Source: Desulfobacteraceae bacterium (GTDB lineage: Bacteria > Desulfobacterota > Desulfobacteria > Desulfobacterales > ETH-SRB1). Taken from it: a stretch of 13,481 bases of DNA. The notes under the pieces were generated by a model that was not told the DNA's origin, did not search any database, and saw nothing but the letters and a program-made list of their open reading frames with translations. The position numbers and the translations under genes were made by a program. Where the stretch lies: the NCBI GenBank assembly GCA_030638305.1, contig DAOWEW010000098.1, forward strand, positions 1-13,481. Reading direction: 5' to 3'. Each line of letters opens with the position of its first letter. Positions within the stretch are counted from its first letter, which is position 1. Positions 1-7,300 of this stretch are shown here, piece by piece.

Positions 1-826
1 AGAGGGCATACACCGTCCAGGGATGAACTTGTTGCGATTCAGTCAAATGAAAAAGGGAAGGAATGTAGCGGTTAAGGGACCTTAAAGCTAAGCGATAAAC
101 CATATCTCTTGTCCCGACTTGGACCGCATGAATCCCCCGTTCGCGTTTATACCATCCAAGCTGGTGACCGCGAGATGCGATCTGGTCTCTGATTTCCCTG
201 ACAATCTTTACGAGAGGATCTGAACCGGAAATGGTAAGTGAGGGAGGAACAAACTGTTCGGAAAGCGTTATCTCTTCGCCTGATCTTTCTAATTGAGCAA
301 GAGGAATAAGTATATAGTCTCCGGCCTGGTCCTTTTCCGTTTCCCAAAATATTTTCAGAACATGGCAAAGCCTCTTAATCTGAGCTGATGGGCCGGTTTG
401 ATGCAGGTCGGAAACCTCTTCAGGGTTAGTCGTTGTCACAAATCTGGTGGTCACTTCTGAAAAGTTTTCTAATTTGGAAAGAACTGTAACATTCTCTCCG
501 GCATTGTTCCATTTTTTCAGGCCGAGAAAAACGGTAAAAGGTTTATCGCCATCCACCCAGGCTTCATCAAAAGAACGAGCCTCAACAAGAGAATTGCCCG
601 GGAAAATCAGATAGGTCATGTCCGGAAACAAAAATTCACCTTTCAGGAGATTAAAAGAGAGATTGCCCAAAGCGGTTTTTTGGATCTCAAAATTCCCGAC
701 ACCCCACAGGTGGGGCTGAAGAAATTTATGAAAAGGTGTCAACAAAGACTGAAAATAAAGGTCTTCCTGTTGAAAATGTTGTGGTTGTAAAAATAGACCC
801 TGATGCCAAAAAAGAGGTTTTTCCAT
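1..826 (-). CDS. tssK: Type VI secretion baseplate subunit TssK (partial; N-terminal part)
   Basis: TssK (ImpJ/VasE) is the cytoplasmic baseplate protein that connects the T6SS wedge and spike complex to the TssJLM membrane complex. The reading frame is open from the ATG at 826 to the left edge, giving about 275 residues, while family members are about 440-450, so the C-terminal third lies outside the window. The N-terminus contains FWHQGLFLQPQHFQ (residues 6-19), the signature start of this family. Further on, KRLCHVLKIF and a region ending in HLTESQQVHPWTVYAL fit the family's shoulder and helical parts. It begins 5 bases after the tssJ stop, as expected for a tssJ-tssK operon pair. TssL and TssM would be expected beyond the left edge (inference). 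Confidence 0.92.
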   Translation of the reverse strand, partial: MEKPLFWHQGLFLQPQHFQQEDLYFQSLLTPFHKFLQPHLWGVGNFEIQKTALGNLSFNLLKGEFLFPDMTYLIFPGNSLVEARSFDEAWVDGDKPFTVFLGLKKWNNAGENVTVLSKLENFSEVTTRFVTTTNPEEVSDLHQTGPSAQIKRLCHVLKIFWETEKDQAGDYILIPLAQLERSGEEITLSEQFVPPSLTISGSDPLVKIVREIRDQIASRGHQLGWYKRERGIHAVQVGTRDMVYRLALRSLNRYIPSLFHLTESQQVHPWTVYAL

Positions 827-831
827 ATTGC

Positions 832-1359
832 TTATCTTTCCTTAATCTGTTGCTGACCCAACCTAAGTTCTATATTCAAGGGGCCTGGTCTTAAAATTTT
901 AGTCAGCTTATTCCACCCCTTTCTTTCTACAATCACCGGAATATCAAACAACCGTACAATCCTTTCTTTATGAAGCAAATAGTAACCAGCCACAATGGCT
1001 ACGTATCTTGCACCTTCGGCACGGTTCAAAGTAAAAGTCAGATCTTGCCCCGGATGAATGATTAATCTTTCCGACCCAACCACACTATCGTCAAAAAGGC
1101 CGCATTCCAAAAGTTTATAAATCCCGTTATTATCGCTGGCAAGCTGATTGAAAGTGTTCGGATTTCTGAGTTGATAAACACACATAAGTAGTGTGTGAGG
1201 TGTCCCCGCGTGGAGATTTAATTGAAAATCGGCTTTTAAATGAAGTCTGATAGCCTCTTTTTCGTATACCCACTCCGGAGGAGCAAGAGGCATGGACGCA
1301 CATGAACAGACTCCAAAAGCAAGCAACCACAGAATCAGTATTTTAATATATTTTTTCAC
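832..1359 (-). CDS. tssJ: Type VI secretion lipoprotein TssJ
   Basis: This is the outer-membrane lipoprotein of the T6SS membrane complex, which binds the periplasmic part of TssM. The 175-residue product has a lipoprotein signal: KK at residues 3-6, a hydrophobic stretch at 7-17, and a lipobox-like V-C-S-C with the likely lipidated Cys at position 20. The mature part has the family's beta-sandwich pattern, with TLLMCVYQLRNPNTFNQLA (roughly residues 56-74), LLECGLFDDSVVGSERLIIHPG and YVAIVAGYY. Length is normal. The start codon is GTG at 1359, supported by a perfect AGGAGG at 1367-1372, seven bases upstream. A CGTCCACG repeat sits just before this ribosome-binding site. Identity rests on motif pattern and on the position directly before tssK. 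Confidence 0.87.
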   Translation of the reverse strand: MKKYIKILILWLLAFGVCSCASMPLAPPEWVYEKEAIRLHLKADFQLNLHAGTPHTLLMCVYQLRNPNTFNQLASDNNGIYKLLECGLFDDSVVGSERLIIHPGQDLTFTLNRAEGARYVAIVAGYYLLHKERIVRLFDIPVIVERKGWNKLTKILRPGPLNIELRLGQQQIKER

Positions 1360-1375
1360 CTTATTACCTCCTTGG

Positions 1376-1403
1376 GAACGTGAAAATCATTTCGTCCACG
1401 TTC
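1376..1403. repeat. Imperfect copy of the CGTCCACG palindromic element between tssJ and the upstream gene
   Basis: GAACGTG (1376-1382) and CACGTTC (1397-1403) form a 7-base inverted repeat around a 14-base spacer that contains TTTCGTC. It occupies almost the whole gap between the upstream stop codon and the tssJ ribosome-binding site. The core TTCGTCCACGTTC is shared with the perfect palindrome at 13292-13333 and, in shorter form, with 4112-4131 and 6677-6693. It could be a degenerate mobile palindrome or a binding site; the sequence alone does not decide. Confidence 0.7.
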
Positions 1404-1404
1404 T

Positions 1405-2151
1405 TTATGGCTCGAACAATTTTTGAGAATTTTTTTCAAATTCTCTTAAGAATTTTTCCATAAAACGTCCTGAGTCAAACCATTTTTTGCATTTATAAAA
1501 CTTTTTTTCATATATTTCAAACAATTCTGCTTTTTGGAACGGACCGAACCTGAAACCTCCACTATCGGCAGCTTTGATCTGATCAGGGGCCAATTCGTGC
1601 AGGAGTTCGCTCATCTCGGCGTGAGCAGCCTCTTTAAATGCTTGATGTGCGACCAGAAAGGCTTTTTCGATCTGCCCAAGATAGCTCTCAAGTGACCGGG
1701 TATGACTTTCTCCACCTTTTAGATGAAAACCTATGACCTGCCTGATCGTTTCATCCCCGGTGCTTTCGCCAAGAAAGGTTGTATTAATCACACCCACCAC
1801 TTGATTAAGGGCATCAAAGATAGTATTTAAGGAGTCAGCCAATTTTTGCAAAAGTTCTGTGGAAGAAAGATCGGCCGGAGAAACCTTTTTTCCTAATAAT
1901 AATGAAAAAAGCTTTGGAAGAGTCTCTTTATCTATGTTCAACTCGCTGTATTTACTTGAAACCTCTATATTAGATTCAGCGTTAAATTCAGCCGTAAGTT
2001 TTTCAAGCAACGTTAATTTTTCGCTATCTGAAAACTCTTTTAGTCTTGTTTCAAGATATGTTTCTATTAAAGTTTCAGCCCGCAAGCAATCTGACTTATA
2101 AATTTTTCTGAGTTCATTTGTTATTTGTTCTATTAATATCTGGTTGTTCAT
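1405..2151 (-). CDS. T6SS-associated helical protein resembling the C-terminal domain of TagH-type FHA proteins, without an FHA domain
   Basis: The 248-residue product is soluble and apparently all-helical, with no signal peptide or membrane segment. Residues about 100-248 resemble the conserved C-terminal region of T6SS FHA proteins (TagH/ImpI). There is a helix rich in LNTIFDALNQVVGVIN, a FLVAHQAFKEAAHAEMSELL stretch like the family's HQ..A...AL..LL segment, and a closing ELFEIYEKKFYK...F.EKFLREFEK pattern like the family's WELY...F...F..AYE ending. The first 90 residues are charged helices and show none of the FHA landmarks (GR, SxxH, N). It sits 4 bases after the upstream gene, with the ribosome-binding site AGGAG overlapping that gene's stop. 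If the match is right, the FHA partner is encoded elsewhere. The family call was made by eye and is moderate; the T6SS association from position is stronger. Confidence 0.6.
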   Translation of the reverse strand: MNNQILIEQITNELRKIYKSDCLRAETLIETYLETRLKEFSDSEKLTLLEKLTAEFNAESNIEVSSKYSELNIDKETLPKLFSLLLGKKVSPADLSSTELLQKLADSLNTIFDALNQVVGVINTTFLGESTGDETIRQVIGFHLKGGESHTRSLESYLGQIEKAFLVAHQAFKEAAHAEMSELLHELAPDQIKAADSGGFRFGPFQKAELFEIYEKKFYKCKKWFDSGRFMEKFLREFEKNSQKLFEP

Positions 2152-2155
2152 TCTC

Positions 2156-4108
2156 CTATCTCTTTTCGCTACGTTCCTGATCCGGATAAAGGATAACCGT
2201 TTCGGATATAAAATCCTTTTTTTCGGGTTGGCCTGCTTTTTTTGTTGAGAGTGGTTTTTCTTTTATAAAGTCAGCAGGCGAAAGAATCATTGTTTCTTCT
2301 ATTTCATACTCATCTTGTAAGACAAGATTTTTATTATCAAACTTCTCCATGTCTGCTGTTGAGATAACAACCGTTTTTTCTAATTCATCTTCCTGTGCAT
2401 CTATATCTATGCCAATACTCCATTTCCCCATGATCCTGGCGAGGATCTCATAAATAGCCTTATTTTCTGACGCAGGCTCTGCTTGTACAAAATTGAGATC
2501 TTGAGAAAACAATTTGTCTTTGACCTTTTTTCTGAGGTTCTCCAACTTTTGCTGAAATTTGTCCTTCGACCATTTAGAATCTTTCATCAAGCCGGTTCTC
2601 AACCCAATCTTCAATAAAGACCAGCCCAAACCGATAGATTCTTCCCAAAGCCTTACCCAGTCCTGACTAACACTCTTTCCATCAGGAATCCAGAAAATAT
2701 TTGCAGGAGAAAAAACGCCATCAATGCTGTTTTTTAGAACGTTTTCCGGGCTATCATCATCATTTGAGACTGTTTTGTTAATTTTTTCTCCAAGAGCTGC
2801 ATATATCTCTGAAACACCTTGTTTTTTGTTGACGAGAAGCGTGTAAAACCAAATAATCCCCAGCAAATGGAGGCCGTCATATGGGAATAATTTCGGAAGA
2901 AATGGTGGGTTGACGGCATTTCCCTCTATGTTTATAAACTTCAGCTTAAAGTTCCAGAAAAACGGCAACAGGCTATTTGAGCCTGTAAGATTAATCCAGA
3001 TTCTATCAATAGATAAACCAGGCCATGAATCATCAGACCTGGAAAAAACAGTCTGAACAAGCTCACATAGAAAAGAAAGCTTTAAATACAATACTTCCAG
3101 AAAATATTTTTCGTTTTTATCAAAGAAAAAAGGAGTTGTTGACAAACTGTTTTGTTTTAAAGACTTCAAACAATTCATTCTGCCAAACTGTTGTTTTTCA
3201 CTAAGCCGGTTTTCAAGATCATCAAATGAGGCGCCTGAAATTAGAGACAAAAAATCAAGAGCGTTAATTGACGCGGCTTCAAAAATTAACATGTAAAAAG
3301 GATAAAAAGAAATTGGAATGATTCTTGAAACGACGAGACCATCAGGTCCATAGCATTCCTGGTGGCTGGAGCAATTGATACAGGGAAATTGGTTCAAGCT
3401 GTTTTTCACTTCTGTGAGACGACCGAATTCTTTGATTAAATTCCATCTGTCTTTAAGTGCGACCAATCTGTCTTTAGGTGCGAAATGGTCAGAACTTTCC
3501 AGTGAAAAAACGTAAAAATCGGACTTGCCTGTTGAACCAAAACACGACGGACAAAACAGATAGCGCTTAAGTGAGGCAGAATATCGCTGAAACCCCAAAC
3601 TTGTCAAGATGTCGTCATCATAGCATTGTTGAAGAGGCAGCCCACAGGCCGGACACGGTGGATGAAAAAAGATCTGTTTTGATTTGCAAAAAAATAAAGG
3701 CTGTAAAGGTACCAGCCCTCCATTTTCTCCGATTTGATCGTCCAGGATGAAAACAGAACCATCATGATTTTTTTTCGAATAAAACGAAAAGGCTTTTTGC
3801 CAGCATTGATCAATATCCTGATTGTTAAAAGGCCGTAATTCATCCTTTGTCAGATGATATTCATTCTTTTGAAACAAAAGAAATACTCGTTTGATTTCAC
3901 TTCCGGCATCGGTTGCAAACCGAGCGTCAATAAGCCTGGCAAAAGGGTCCGACTCACTGATAATCAGAAATGGAAAAGGAGATTTTTCCAGAATGGAAAC
4001 ATCTTGAGAGATCAAAGAAAAATTTAATCGGAATTTCGTATCGGTAAGCTCAAGATAGGGCAACAAAGATGGCATCTTGATATCATGATTCACTCTAAAT
4101 TTCTCCAT
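2156..4108 (-). CDS. Unknown 650-residue T6SS-operon protein with cysteine clusters and a C-terminal tail of three FHA-ligand-type threonine motifs
   Basis: I do not recognise a named family. Residues 150-255 hold cysteine pairs: CPAC at 152-155 with C162, CPSC at 186-189, and CINC at 243-246 with C252. They look able to bind two metal ions. Residues about 260-520 are a mixed, hydrophobic globular region without clear membrane segments. From about 570 the protein becomes an acidic, disordered-looking tail with three related motifs: EKTVVIS (T579), EETMILS (T606) and SETVILY (T637). Each Thr is preceded by Glu or Lys and followed by I or L at +3, the pattern FHA domains prefer after phosphorylation. 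The gene follows the kinase gene by 28 bases, so the tail is a natural candidate substrate (inference). No good ribosome-binding site precedes the ATG at 4108; the CGTCCACG-type repeat lies there instead. An adaptor or scaffold role is one possibility. Confidence 0.85.
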   Translation of the reverse strand: MEKFRVNHDIKMPSLLPYLELTDTKFRLNFSLISQDVSILEKSPFPFLIISESDPFARLIDARFATDAGSEIKRVFLLFQKNEYHLTKDELRPFNNQDIDQCWQKAFSFYSKKNHDGSVFILDDQIGENGGLVPLQPLFFCKSKQIFFHPPCPACGLPLQQCYDDDILTSLGFQRYSASLKRYLFCPSCFGSTGKSDFYVFSLESSDHFAPKDRLVALKDRWNLIKEFGRLTEVKNSLNQFPCINCSSHQECYGPDGLVVSRIIPISFYPFYMLIFEAASINALDFLSLISGASFDDLENRLSEKQQFGRMNCLKSLKQNSLSTTPFFFDKNEKYFLEVLYLKLSFLCELVQTVFSRSDDSWPGLSIDRIWINLTGSNSLLPFFWNFKLKFINIEGNAVNPPFLPKLFPYDGLHLLGIIWFYTLLVNKKQGVSEIYAALGEKINKTVSNDDDSPENVLKNSIDGVFSPANIFWIPDGKSVSQDWVRLWEESIGLGWSLLKIGLRTGLMKDSKWSKDKFQQKLENLRKKVKDKLFSQDLNFVQAEPASENKAIYEILARIMGKWSIGIDIDAQEDELEKTVVISTADMEKFDNKNLVLQDEYEIEETMILSPADFIKEKPLSTKKAGQPEKKDFISETVILYPDQERSEKR

Positions 4109-4111
4109 GAA

Positions 4112-4131
4112 TTAAGAAACGTGGACAAAAC
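4112..4131. repeat. Half-copy of the CGTCCACG element before the 650-residue gene
   Basis: TTAAGAAACGTGGACAAAAC lies in the 28-base gap between the kinase stop and the next start codon. Its reverse complement matches the site at 6677-6693 except for one base over 17 positions, and matches one arm of the palindrome at 13292-13333. No second arm is visible. It occupies the place where a ribosome-binding site would be expected. Confidence 0.6.
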
Positions 4132-4136
4132 ATTTT

Positions 4137-5756
4137 CTATTGCCTGAAGTGCTTCTCCATAAACTTTGCAAGATTTGACCTGTCATAAGTTATGTTTAAT
4201 CTCGTTTTAAGGCGTGTCAAATCATCATGAAGTTCTTGTACGCTTTGATATCTTGTTTTTTTGTCTTTCTCCAGGCATCTCATTACAATTCTATTTAACT
4301 CGTCAGGGATATCAGGTCTTAATTTTATTACAGGAGCTATCTTTTTTTCAGGAATAAACCGAATGGCTTCTATATCACTACCAAATTGATATAGTTGTTC
4401 CCCTGATAATATTTCATAAAAGACAATGCCCAATGCATAAATATCAGCTCTAAGGTCAACAGGTTGCCCCAATGCCTGTTCCGGAGACATGTAGGAAAGT
4501 TTTCCTTTAATGACACCGGCCTGGGTTAAACTGGGCTCAGATTTGGCTTTAGCAATTCCGAAATCGCTTATCTTGACCTCTCCCTGAAATGAAACAAGGA
4601 TATTCTGGGGACTGATATCTCGATGAACAATATTCAGAGGTTCTCCGGTCTTGTCGTCTGTTTTAGAATGCGAGTAGTGCAAACCTCTGCTGATCTGTGA
4701 AACAAGAAAAACTGACTGATCAACAGGGAGGCCATTTTTTGCTACTGCTGTGATTTCACCCAGATTTTTGCCGCAAACGTACTCCATGGCGATATAGTAA
4801 ACATTTTCGAACTTGCCGAAATCATTTATCTGAACAATGTTTGGGTGCTGCAATAATGCGGCCAGTCTGGCTTCCCTGATGAACATTTTAATAAACTCTG
4901 AATTTTCAATAAGATGAGGCAGTATTTTTTTTACGACTACAATCCTTCGAAAACCATCCTCACGCACATAGTCTGCGAGAAATAACTCGGCCATTCCTCC
5001 TTGTGCTATTTTCTTTTGCAGTATATAAGGACCGATTCGGGTCATACCTTTAAGTTTTTTTTGAATCTTTAATGCTTTTGTTCTGGAAATACGATCTATT
5101 GCTGTCATGATTGCTGAAAACAAAAAAAGACTAAAGAGTATCGCGTAAAGAAAGAACGCTTTGTATTTACTTATAGAGCTGTACAGGCGCGTTGAAGAAA
5201 ACACCAGATACACGTTGCCGATATTTATTTCGGAAAAGGTAACATTTGTTGAAAAGCTGACAATTTTTTTGTTATTTGGCAAAGACTTTGCTTTGATGGA
5301 AACGTCTTTAATAGTACCTATCTCTCTCTCATCCTTGATAGGTATAAATGTTCTGTTTATCATACTGGAATCGGTGTGAGCCACAAACTTGTTTTTATGA
5401 TTCAGAATTGATGCGGATATCAAGTTATTACTGCCTTCAACCTCGCCGATCGCAACATTCAAAGACAATATGTCATCTTCTAAAAGAGACGGAGCAATCT
5501 TGTCAGCAAGCTTCAGGCTTGTTGACAATCCGTATTGATAAAAATCACTGGTCAGACGTTTTACATTACTATTTAAAACTGCATAGCCAATTACAGAGAC
5601 TATGAGCCAAATGACAATACATATAACCAGGCTGTTTCTATTGCGTCGAATAAATTCTATCTCAAGTAATTTCATAGTGGTCTTCCTGAAAATGTTCGTT
5701 GGGAACTCTTTTACCCATAACATGCTTGTTAAGGCAATTTCGCGAACAGATGTCAT
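4137..5756 (-). CDS. Membrane Ser/Thr protein kinase with N-terminal extracytoplasmic sensor region (T6SS PpkA-like role)
   Basis: The 539-residue product has TM1 at about 43-61, an extracytoplasmic region of about 135 residues, TM2 at about 199-219, and a Hanks-type kinase domain from about 243 to 515. Kinase landmarks are intact: glycine loop AQGGMAE (251-257), Lys in VVVKK (276), Glu295 of helix C, HRDISPQN (378-385), DFG (398-400) and SPE (424-426). The sensor contains NHKNKFVAHTD, like Cache/PAS-type periplasmic sensors. Canonical PpkA has its kinase N-terminal, so this order is reversed. The likely job is post-translational T6SS control by threonine phosphorylation. The ATG at 5756 lies 8 bases after the upstream stop with AGAGG nearby. 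The ATG at 5675 (AGGAAG upstream) aligns better with the paralogous sensor's start and may be the true one. Confidence 0.93.
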   Translation of the reverse strand: MTSVREIALTSMLWVKEFPTNIFRKTTMKLLEIEFIRRNRNSLVICIVIWLIVSVIGYAVLNSNVKRLTSDFYQYGLSTSLKLADKIAPSLLEDDILSLNVAIGEVEGSNNLISASILNHKNKFVAHTDSSMINRTFIPIKDEREIGTIKDVSIKAKSLPNNKKIVSFSTNVTFSEINIGNVYLVFSSTRLYSSISKYKAFFLYAILFSLFLFSAIMTAIDRISRTKALKIQKKLKGMTRIGPYILQKKIAQGGMAELFLADYVREDGFRRIVVVKKILPHLIENSEFIKMFIREARLAALLQHPNIVQINDFGKFENVYYIAMEYVCGKNLGEITAVAKNGLPVDQSVFLVSQISRGLHYSHSKTDDKTGEPLNIVHRDISPQNILVSFQGEVKISDFGIAKAKSEPSLTQAGVIKGKLSYMSPEQALGQPVDLRADIYALGIVFYEILSGEQLYQFGSDIEAIRFIPEKKIAPVIKLRPDIPDELNRIVMRCLEKDKKTRYQSVQELHDDLTRLKTRLNITYDRSNLAKFMEKHFRQ

Positions 5757-5764
5757 GAAAACCT

Positions 5765-6670
5765 CTAAGTCGTCAGTTTTTTAATAATTTCTATGCACCG
5801 AACAATTACTTGATGTTTCAACCAACCCAAATCTTTTTTTTTATCAATTTCCGATAAAAAGATATCTTTAGATTTATTAGCCACTCCTGACTTCAGCTTA
5901 CTATTTGTTGACTGGATAATTCTGAACCCGTCCAGGTTTGTACAACTAAAAACTGTCCGGGAAAAAGGCTGGTTTGTTCCACACAGCGGGCATGCGATAC
6001 AGGTTGTTGTTGCAAAAACGCTATCGCCAGGTGCTTGTGATATATAAGCAGCTTTTAGTCTGATAGCTATCAATTTGAAATTTTTATAATATAACACAAT
6101 TATCACAAACAACAATACAGTAAAACTTAAAAGCGCACCAAGAGCAAAGAGCTTTTTAAATTTGTTGATTTCAGCGGCTGAAATAGCGAGATATATTTCG
6201 CCGATTTTTGTTTCCGCATAAGTCACATCTGAAGAAAAGTTGATATTTTTTTTGTGATCAGATGAATTCCCTTCCCAAAAACAAACTTGATCAACAGTGC
6301 GTGCCCCCTCTTTTATTACAGGCATTATCAGTTCAACATTGGTGTAAGCTATGATGTTATTTTTATGATCGACAATAGCTGCATAAACTATATCCGAATT
6401 ACCGGTAGCTTCAGTAAGCAATGCACTCAGAGTTGGCATATTCAGTTCTAACAGAGGTAAGCTGACACGCCTGGAAAAAACTTTGGCCATTTCCACTCCG
6501 GATTGACAGATAGTCTCCCTTGCCCGGCTAATCCTGATTGCAGTAATCATATAGAAAACAGCAATACACATCCACCAGATCAAAAAAAGACACAAAATTA
6601 AACGGTTTTTGTTCACTATAATTCTCGCTGAATTTGTAGAAATCAGGCAATGGTTCAACAGCAAAGACAA
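5765..6670 (-). CDS. Two-TM sensor protein, paralogue of the neighbouring kinase's sensor, with a C-terminal cysteine cluster
   Basis: This 301-residue product has TM1 at about 23-43, an extracytoplasmic region to about 173, TM2 at about 174-194 and a cytoplasmic tail of about 105 residues. Its sensor matches that of the next gene's kinase by eye: AAIVDHKNNIIAYT versus ASILNHKNKFVAHT, and FSSDVTYAETKIGEIYLAIS versus FSTNVTFSEINIGNVYLVFS. The tail has no kinase domain but carries CIACPLC (C224, C227, C230) and C243, a possible zinc or Fe-S site. It is the first gene of the T6SS operon. The listed start at 6670 is a TTG without a clear ribosome-binding site; a GTG at residue 19, just before TM1, is a good alternative. 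It may form a mixed sensor with the kinase, but no function is established. Confidence 0.83.
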   Translation of the reverse strand: MSLLLNHCLISTNSARIIVNKNRLILCLFLIWWMCIAVFYMITAIRISRARETICQSGVEMAKVFSRRVSLPLLELNMPTLSALLTEATGNSDIVYAAIVDHKNNIIAYTNVELIMPVIKEGARTVDQVCFWEGNSSDHKKNINFSSDVTYAETKIGEIYLAISAAEINKFKKLFALGALLSFTVLLFVIIVLYYKNFKLIAIRLKAAYISQAPGDSVFATTTCIACPLCGTNQPFSRTVFSCTNLDGFRIIQSTNSKLKSGVANKSKDIFLSEIDKKKDLGWLKHQVIVRCIEIIKKLTT

Positions 6671-6676
6671 TAAGTT

Positions 6677-6693
6677 GTTTCGTCCACGTTTCT
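6677..6693. repeat. CGTCCACG element just upstream of the first T6SS-operon gene
   Basis: GTTTCGTCCACGTTTCT lies 7 bases before the annotated start of the sensor gene and at the expected transcription start of the predicted promoter at 6700-6728. It differs by one base from the reverse complement of the 4112-4131 copy. Its position would suit an operator, but the same motif occurs elsewhere as a palindrome beside an IS. Confidence 0.6.
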
Positions 6694-6699
6694 ATCTAA

Positions 6700-6728
6700 A
6701 ATTTATTGTAATAATGAAAAATTGTCAA
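6700..6728 (-). promoter_or_regulatory. Predicted sigma70-type promoter of the T6SS operon
   Basis: Read on the minus strand, TTGACA (6728-6723) is a perfect -35 box. A 17-base spacer separates it from TAAATT (6705-6700), which matches the -10 consensus at four of six positions. Transcription would start near 6693, inside the CGTCCACG repeat and about 25 bases before the first start codon. No sigma54-type box was seen upstream. Confidence 0.45.
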
Positions 6729-6955
6729 GTATCTTCTTTTTTGTATCAGCGGGGAATCCTTATCCTGTCCCGCAGGGGCATTTAAGAATAGCCTGGTAAT
6801 TTATTGCCAGACATTGAGATATAGCAAATCTTTTTTATGGCGGGTAAATTATTTTTTGGGAATCTACATAAAAGATTGGTGCAGGTCGAGCAAAAATCGC
6901 TCAATTTAGGCAAAAACAAGATAGAGTATATTGACAGTTCAAATCAAAAATTATA

Positions 6956-6984
6956 TTGACTCCTACCTGCTCTAATTATATTTT
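6956..6984 (+). promoter_or_regulatory. Predicted promoter of the tRNA-Ser / dnaX block
   Basis: TTGACT (6956-6961) is followed after 17 bases by TATTTT (6979-6984) in a very AT-rich stretch. Another TTGACA at 6931-6936 has TTATAT too close behind it (14 bases) to be the better choice. The start would lie about 65 bases upstream of the first tRNA. Confidence 0.35.
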
Positions 6985-7057
6985 AAACCTTTTAGAAAAT
7001 ATTTAATTTAATAGAGCAAAAGGAAGTGTGGTGCAAAGGCCTTTTTTTTTGAGTATT

Positions 7058-7150
7058 GGAGAGGTGGCCGAGCGGCTGAAGGCCCCGCTCTCGAAAAGCG
7101 GTATCCTGTTAATAACGGGATCGTGGGTTCAAATCCCACCCTCTCCGCCA
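7058..7150 (+). tRNA. tRNA-Ser (anticodon CGA)
   Basis: Acceptor arm GGAGAGG (7058-7064) pairs with CCTCTCC (7140-7146), then discriminator G and an encoded CCA. The anticodon stem CCGCT/AGCGG encloses loop CTCGAAA, giving anticodon CGA for the UCG codon. There is a long variable arm (CCTGTTAATAACGGG), as in class II tRNAs, and a T-loop GGGTTCAAATCCC. All features agree with tRNA-Ser. Confidence 0.97.
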
Positions 7151-7186
7151 TCAATTAATATAATTTAAGCGGTTCCTTATCTTTAT

Positions 7187-7280
7187 GGAGAGATGTCCGA
7201 GCTGGTTGAAGGAGCACGACTGGAAATCGTGTGTGCTGCCACAAGCGGTACCGAGGGTTCGAATCCCTCTCTCTCCGCCA
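7187..7280 (+). tRNA. tRNA-Ser (anticodon GGA)
   Basis: Acceptor arm GGAGAGA (7187-7193) pairs with TCTCTCC (7270-7276), followed by G and an encoded CCA. The anticodon stem CACGA/TCGTG encloses CTGGAAA, so the anticodon is GGA for UCC/UCU codons. The variable arm is long and the T-arm is GGGTTCGAATCCC. It lies 36 bases after the first tRNA-Ser and 20 bases before dnaX, so the three are probably cotranscribed. Confidence 0.97.
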
Positions 7281-7300
7281 TTAATTAATCAGGAAAATAT

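Larger units (their letters stand above)
6671..7057. other. Divergent intergenic region between the T6SS operon and the tRNA-Ser genes
   Basis: This AT-rich stretch of 387 bases has no convincing gene. It holds a CGTCCACG repeat at its left end, one plausible promoter for each direction, and two small hairpins: GCGGGG...TCCCGC at 6749-6773 and CTGGTAATTTATTGCCAG at 6793-6810. Neither hairpin is followed by a T-run on either strand, so I do not call terminators. No copy of the tRNA 3' end, as an integrase attachment site would leave, was seen. Confidence 0.7.

Noticed and set aside
147..368. Minus-strand open frame of 73 codons
   Set aside because: It lies inside tssK in another frame, and the tssK frame has strong family motifs.
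1859..2101. Plus-strand open frame opposite the TagH-like gene
   Set aside because: Antisense shadow with no ribosome-binding site or recognisable motif; the minus-strand gene fits the operon.
7041..7053. Terminator at the T-run before the first tRNA
   Set aside because: The only preceding palindrome is AAAGGCCTTT without a loop, too short for a stable stem.
6671..7057. Riboswitch or small RNA in the divergent gap
   Set aside because: Only two short unrelated hairpins are visible, with no recognisable conserved core.
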